From HGM04593 sp964485215 (GTDB lineage: Bacteria > Bacteroidota > Bacteroidia > Bacteroidales > Bacteroidaceae): a stretch of DNA of 8,358 nt. The stretch covers positions 1 to 8,358 of the forward strand of contig CAZAIM010000102.1 of NCBI GenBank assembly GCA_964485215.1, in the 5' to 3' direction. Shown here piece by piece: positions 6,319 to 8,358 of this stretch (the first letter of the stretch is position 1; the number at the start of each line of letters is the position of its first letter). The position numbers were made by a program, and so were the translations under genes. The notes below the pieces were generated by a model, which saw only the letters and a program-made list of their open reading frames with translations, was not told the origin of the DNA and searched no databases.

Positions 6319-6999
6319 ATGAATATGAATTTAAACAGACTGAGATTTCTTTTTGTTCTCCCATTGCTTGCGATTCTGCTTGTTGCTTGTGACGATGCGG
6401 TCACATATTCTGAAATGAAAGATAAGGAACGCAAGTCCGTGAACCAGTTCGTTAAGGAGAAGGGTATAAAGGTAATATCTTTTGAGGAATTTGTAGCGAA
6501 TGATTCTGTAACAGATGTGTCCAAGAATGAATTCGTTGAGATTGATGATGTGTATATGCAGATAGTCCGTAATCCTAAGGATGAGGATGATGCACGTAGG
6601 ATAGAGGAGGGTGATACGCGTAATCTTCTTGTGCGTTACTATGAATACAATATCCAGGATGGCGATACAATTTCGGGCAACCTTTATGCCGGTGAACCCG
6701 ATGAAATGCGTGTGGCGAACAACAGCGGCACCTATTCGGCTACATTTACCTCCGGAGTGATGGCTACAGCCTATGGTAATAATGTTCCGACCGGTTGGCT
6801 TGTTCCGCTGAATTACCTTGTGTTTACACGCTCCCAAAGTAATCTTGCAAAAGTCAATCTCATCGTTCCTCACTCCAAAGGTACCGTTACGGCTGCAACA
6901 TATGTCTATCCTTGCCTGTACCAGATAACATTCCAGCCCGAGAATCTTTTCGATTATGAAGAAGACGCGGTTGCGGGTGAAACCGGTGTAGAGGAATAA
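6319..6999 (+). CDS. DUF4827-like lipoprotein with FKBP-like sequence pattern
   Basis: Function unknown. The 226-residue product begins with a lipoprotein signal peptide: positive residues (N6-R9), a hydrophobic core and the lipobox LVAC with the lipidated cysteine at C24, followed by the acidic pair DD. It is therefore anchored to the inner or outer membrane. The mature part opens with a charged helix (about 31-50), then EFVEIDDVYMQIV (71-83), NLLVRYYEYNIQDGD (102-116), PTGW (157-160) and VNLIVPHSKG (179-188), ending VYPCLYQITF (196-205) and an acidic tail. The order of beta-strands, GW and the VPHSKG to YPCLYQITF strand pair resembles FKBP-type peptidyl-prolyl isomerases, but the aromatic active-site set is not clearly kept. 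I recognise the family as DUF4827 from recall. The ATG at 6319 was chosen over 6325 (equally plausible) and a TTG at 6298. glmM follows after 36 bases with no promoter visible between, so the two are probably co-transcribed. Confidence 0.8.
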   Translation: MNMNLNRLRFLFVLPLLAILLVACDDAVTYSEMKDKERKSVNQFVKEKGIKVISFEEFVANDSVTDVSKNEFVEIDDVYMQIVRNPKDEDDARRIEEGDTRNLLVRYYEYNIQDGDTISGNLYAGEPDEMRVANNSGTYSATFTSGVMATAYGNNVPTGWLVPLNYLVFTRSQSNLAKVNLIVPHSKGTVTAATYVYPCLYQITFQPENLFDYEEDAVAGETGVEE

Positions 7000-7035
7000 G
7001 AAACAGGAAGCTTTAATTGTTATAAAAAAACTTAT

Positions 7036-8358
7036 ATGACACTAATCAAATCTATTTCAGGAATCAGAGGTACCATCGGTGGCCGTGCCGACGAAGGTCT
7101 TACTCCTCTTGATGTTGTGAAACTCACTTCGGCGTATGCTGCGCTGATACGTAAGACAACTGCTAAGACAAGCAACAAGATTGTTGTGGGCCGTGACGCA
7201 CGTCTCTCGGGCTCAATGGTGAACAAAATCGTCTGCGGTACTCTCATGGGTATGGGATTCGATGTTGTTGACATAGGTCTTGCTTCAACTCCTACGACGG
7301 AGGTCGCAGTTACAATGGAGGATGCTTGTGGAGGTATAATCCTCACTGCAAGCCATAATCCGCGTCAGTGGAACGCTCTTAAGCTTCTTAACGAGAAGGG
7401 CGAGTTCCTGAATGCAGCTGAGGGTCAGGAGGTTCTCCGCATTGCTGCCGCAGAGGAATTTGACTATGCCGATGTTGAGACGTTGGGCAAGTACCGTCTT
7501 GACGAGACATACGATGACAAGCATATCGAGGCTGTGCTTGCCTTGCCTCTTGTTGATGTTGAGGCTATCAAGGCTGCCGGTTTCAAGGTTGCCATCGACT
7601 GCGTTAACTCTGTAGGTGGCGTTATCCTTCCCAAATTGTTTGAGAAATTGGGTATAACAAAGGTTGACAAACTCTATTGTGAGCCTACTGGTGACTTCCA
7701 GCACAACCCGGAGCCTCTGGCAAAGAACCTTGGCGATATTATGGGGCTTATGGCTAAGGGTGGCAACGATGTCGCTTTTGTCGTTGACCCGGATGTTGAC
7801 CGCTTGGCTATCATCTGCGAGAACGGTGAAATGTATGGCGAGGAATATACACTTGTTACAGTTGCCGACTATGTGTTGAAACACACTCCTGGCAACACTG
7901 TCTCTAACCTCAGTTCAACACGCGCATTGCGTGATGTTACAAATGCTCATGGATGCACATATACAGCATCGGCTGTGGGTGAAGTGAATGTCGTTACCAA
8001 GATGCGCGAGACAAATGCTGTTATCGGCGGCGAGGGTAATGGCGGTGTCATCTATCCTGCTTGCCACGCCGGCCGTGATGCTCTTGTTGGTATCTGCTTG
8101 TTCCTGAGCCACCTCGCTCACGAGAAGAAGACTGTAAGCGAGCTTCGTGCTACATATCCTGCATATTTTATGGGCAAGAACCGTATCGATCTCAAGCCCG
8201 GCTGCGATGTTGACGCTATCCTTGAGAAAATCAAGGCAACATATGCCGGCAAGGCCGAAATCAATACCGTTGACGGTGTAAAGCTCGACTTCCCCGAAAC
8301 TTGGGTTCACTTGCGCAAGAGCAATACCGAGCCTATCATCCGCATCTATTCCGAGGGT
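7036..8358 (+). CDS. glmM: Phosphoglucosamine mutase family enzyme, 3' end cut by the window
   Basis: Alpha-D-phosphohexomutase. The likely reaction is glucosamine 6-phosphate to glucosamine 1-phosphate, on the route to UDP-GlcNAc for peptidoglycan and outer-membrane glycans. The frame is open for 441 codons to the window end; the family is usually about 450-465 residues, so roughly 20 are missing. Four hallmark loops are visible: the phosphoserine loop TASHNP (104-109, S106), the Mg-binding loop DPDVDR (251-256), the sugar-binding loop GEGNGG (332-337) and the phosphate-binding loop RKSNTEPIIR (427-436). The enzyme looks complete in active-site terms. GEGNGG is nearer to archaeal-type phosphohexomutases than to the GE-x-SGH of proteobacterial GlmM, so phosphoglucomutase or phosphomannomutase activity is an alternative. 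The ATG at 7036 follows an A-rich leader (TATAAAAAAAC) and starts the conserved TLIKSISGIRGT segment. Codon choice is strongly biased (CTT, AAG, GTT), consistent with high expression. Confidence 0.92.
   Translation, partial: MTLIKSISGIRGTIGGRADEGLTPLDVVKLTSAYAALIRKTTAKTSNKIVVGRDARLSGSMVNKIVCGTLMGMGFDVVDIGLASTPTTEVAVTMEDACGGIILTASHNPRQWNALKLLNEKGEFLNAAEGQEVLRIAAAEEFDYADVETLGKYRLDETYDDKHIEAVLALPLVDVEAIKAAGFKVAIDCVNSVGGVILPKLFEKLGITKVDKLYCEPTGDFQHNPEPLAKNLGDIMGLMAKGGNDVAFVVDPDVDRLAIICENGEMYGEEYTLVTVADYVLKHTPGNTVSNLSSTRALRDVTNAHGCTYTASAVGEVNVVTKMRETNAVIGGEGNGGVIYPACHAGRDALVGICLFLSHLAHEKKTVSELRATYPAYFMGKNRIDLKPGCDVDAILEKIKATYAGKAEINTVDGVKLDFPETWVHLRKSNTEPIIRIYSEG

Overview
This window looks like chromosome of a gut- or mucosa-associated member of the Bacteroidales (Bacteroides/Prevotella-type). 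Four things point there. Upstream regions carry Bacteroidota -7 boxes (TATCTTCG, a variant of TAnnTTTG) in place of -10/-35 boxes. Start codons follow A-rich leaders without a clear Shine-Dalgarno sequence. One gene is a DUF4827-type lipoprotein, a family I know only from Bacteroidales. A secreted sialidase fits a host-glycan forager. The assignment rests on these features and recall of the families; no search was possible.

Layout. Bases 1-79 are a short AT-rich intergenic end with a 14-bp perfect palindrome and may be the margin of a mobile element. Bases 80-2155, on the minus strand, encode a secreted GH33 exo-sialidase with an extra N-terminal module. A divergent intergenic region (about 2156-2311) holds promoters for both directions. 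From there five genes run on the plus strand: rpe (ribulose-phosphate 3-epimerase), comEC (inner-membrane DNA-uptake channel family), nrnA (DHH/DHHA1 oligoribonuclease/pAp phosphatase), a DUF4827-like lipoprotein, and glmM (phosphoglucosamine mutase family, cut by the right edge of the window about 20 residues before its expected end).

How the genes work together. The sialidase stands alone here: no sialic acid transporter, lyase or epimerase gene is present. The five plus-strand genes form a compact housekeeping block with gaps of 40, 68, 125 and 36 bases. Internal -7-like boxes before nrnA and before the lipoprotein suggest three promoter-led units: rpe-comEC, nrnA, and lipoprotein-glmM. 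rpe feeds the pentose phosphate pathway, glmM feeds UDP-GlcNAc and cell-wall synthesis, and nrnA recycles short oligonucleotides. The most suggestive pairing is comEC next to nrnA, because the ComEC C-terminal domain lacks the metal-binding motifs of the nuclease-like metallo-beta-lactamase domain found in many ComEC proteins.

I found no RNA genes, CRISPR array, complete insertion sequence or convincing intrinsic terminator. Most of the window is recognisable core biology. The points worth a second look are the ComEC/NrnA pairing, the FKBP-like appearance of the DUF4827 lipoprotein, the N-terminal module of the sialidase, and the palindromic left edge.
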